Source: Perkinsus olseni
Lineage: Eukaryota; Perkinsozoa; Perkinsida; Perkinsidae
Direction of reading: 5' to 3'
Assembly: GCA_013115135.1 (NCBI GenBank)
Contig: JABANP010000821.1
Location: 1-16,090, forward strand
DNA: 16,090 nt
The notes below the pieces were generated by a model. That model saw nothing but the letters and a program-made list of their open reading frames with translations, had not been told where the DNA came from and searched no databases. A program made the translations under genes and the position numbers. Below are positions 15,126-16,090 of the stretch, one piece after another. The first letter of the stretch is position 1. Every line of letters begins with the position of its first letter.

Positions 15126-15385
15126 GACATCAGCAAATTGGCGGATAGGGCCGTTGCCGTAGCCTATATGGGGGTCGAGGATGATATCATCACATTAGCG
15201 AGTTGTTGTTGTTGAGACATCAGCAAATTGGCGGATAGGGTTGCCGTTGCCGTAGCCTATATGGGGGTCGAGGATGATATCATCACATTAGCGAGTTGTT
15301 GTTGTTGAGACATCAGCAAATTGGCGGATAGGGTTGCCGTAGCCTATATGGGGGTCGAGGATGATATCATCACATTAGCGAGTTG
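15045..15385. repeat. 93-bp tandem repeat, four units with a 12-bp palindrome each
   Basis: Units start at 15045 (93 bp), 15138 (90 bp), 15228 (93 bp) and 15321 (truncated at about 15385). Differences are losses of 3 or 6 bases in the GTTGCCGTTGCC stretch; otherwise the units are identical. Each carries the perfect palindrome GATGATATCATC (15090-15101 in unit 1), and the first three a GTT run. The plus frame of unit 1 has a TGA in each full unit, so the array cannot code through. Confidence 0.9.
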
Positions 15386-15406
15386 AACCATCAGCGGTAG
15401 GGTTGA

Positions 15407-15550
15407 GATGGCGGGATACGATTGGCGGACAAAGAAGTCATTTTAGCGGCAGGCCTCGAAGAGCTCAACTCCACGAATAAGGTACACAATTTCATGAGTA
15501 AGGAAGTCAATTTCGCCGATAAGGACACCAATTTCGAGGATCATCTTTGA
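15407..15550 (+). CDS. Small ORF with 7-residue repeats
   Basis: The frame is open from just after a TGA (15404-15406) to a TGA at 15548-15550, 47 residues with no early ATG. It contains three consecutive 21-base units (15476-15496, 15497-15517, 15518-15538) reading NKVHNFM, SKEVNFA and DKDTNFE, and an earlier related DKEVILA at 15428-15448. Heptads of this kind can form coiled coils, but four are too few to claim one. Probably an exon or remnant. Confidence 0.3.
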   Translation, partial: DGGIRLADKEVILAAGLEELNSTNKVHNFMSKEVNFADKDTNFEDHL

Positions 15551-15656
15551 CGTCAAAGTTTGACCTGAAATCTCCGGGCATATAACCGCGCACCGTTTGC
15601 GTAGTGATGCCGAGTGGAGACGCTGCCCTAAGTGTCGTCCAATCATCACGAATCAC

Positions 15657-16039
15657 ATGTCCCCCTACCTCACCTTACTTTACGTACTAGCAGCCTTATC
15701 GACGACGTATGCCTTCCCGCCCAAGGACGCTTATTGTTTCGGTCAAAACAACCTCTTCGTAAGGAATCCGTACTTCTTGAAGCCCAATCTGTTGAAAATC
15801 TTCTCCTTCCGTTTCCCCCGGTTGTAAACCCGACGGCGACGGACTACATCCCATGGGTGGTGGACTGTGACTGTTCGGCCTTGCATTTGTTCACCTCCGT
15901 TGAGAACTGTTTCGCAAGGTCCATCACCGTGGATGTGACAAAGTAGGACGATATTTCCTACAATCGTACTGATGATACATTCACTTTGTCGGTGAATGGT
16001 ACCCATCTCGTCGCGTCTCCTGACCAATGTCCTTTCTAG
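15657..16039 (+). pseudogene. Broken paralogue of the secreted protein at 2169-2600
   Basis: An ATG at 15657 opens a signal peptide (MSPYLTLLYVLAALSTTYA) followed by FPPKDAYCF, matching the FPPEDDYC start of the gene at 2169. That frame stops at 15825-15827. The rest of the homology is in another frame: DYIPW, then, after an in-frame TAG at 15944-15946, DDISYNRTDDTFTLSVNGTH and ASPDQCPF before TAG 16037-16039. Compared with the left copy, the middle is about ten residues shorter. A frameshift and a nonsense codon make this a pseudogene, unless an intron or sequencing errors explain both. The conserved N-linked sites YNRT and NGT and the last Cys show common descent. Confidence 0.75.
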
Positions 16040-16090
16040 CGGTTGTCCCGATGTCGGCTAGCCGAAGCCCTGCGCCTTGCCTGGTCTCCT

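Noticed and set aside
1..16090. tRNA, rRNA or CRISPR array.
   Set aside because: No T-loop-like GGTTCGAATCC context with matching arms, no rRNA core sequence, and the tandem arrays lack the repeat/unique-spacer pattern.

Overview
The window looks like nuclear DNA of a unicellular eukaryote. Evidence: short, widely spaced, apparently intron-broken coding pieces; two small genes with N-terminal signal peptides, one of them with a degenerate paralogue; no bacterial-style operons; and one complete tyrosine-recombinase (YR) retrotransposon. A perkinsid-like alveolate is my best guess, from the style of the small secreted proteins. That is inference from memory and no marker gene fixes the lineage.

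Left host region (1-7411): the 3' end of a coding region enters at the left edge (2-181, +). Several unrecognised short coding-like pieces follow (336-661 and 953-1198 on -, 1726-1968 on +), with a GC-rich nested inverted repeat at 1527-1661. A secreted glycoprotein-like gene (2169-2600, +) is followed by a foldable 3' segment, a palindrome cluster (3034-3104) and an unrecognised minus-strand ORF (3263-3664). A piece of that ORF recurs twice nearby in the opposite orientation. A broken or intron-split gene lies at 5011-5600 (+), facing a second secreted-protein gene at 6096-6680 (-).

Centre (7412-14347): a 6,936-bp YR retrotransposon on the minus strand. Reading along that strand the order is terminal repeat A1, a leader with a 46-bp tandem array, gag with a Cys/His zinc motif, reverse transcriptase plus RNase H, tyrosine recombinase, then B1-A2-spacer-B2. 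A1 and A2 (157 bp) are identical and B1 and B2 (122 bp) are identical. This is the split-direct-repeat plan (A1-ORFs-B1-A2-B2) known from Ngaro/PAT-type elements. The B1/A2 junction is exactly the sequence that joining the two outer ends into a circle would give. All three proteins are uninterrupted and keep their catalytic residues, so the copy looks young. In the known model the RT/RNase H copies the RNA, B1-A2 serves as template to rebuild the ends into a circle, and the recombinase inserts the circle without target-site duplication.

Right host region (14348-16090): two short plus-strand ORFs, a 93-bp tandem repeat (15045-15385) grown from the 3' end of the second one, a small ORF with 7-residue repeats, and a broken paralogue of the 2169-2600 secreted gene (15657-16039).
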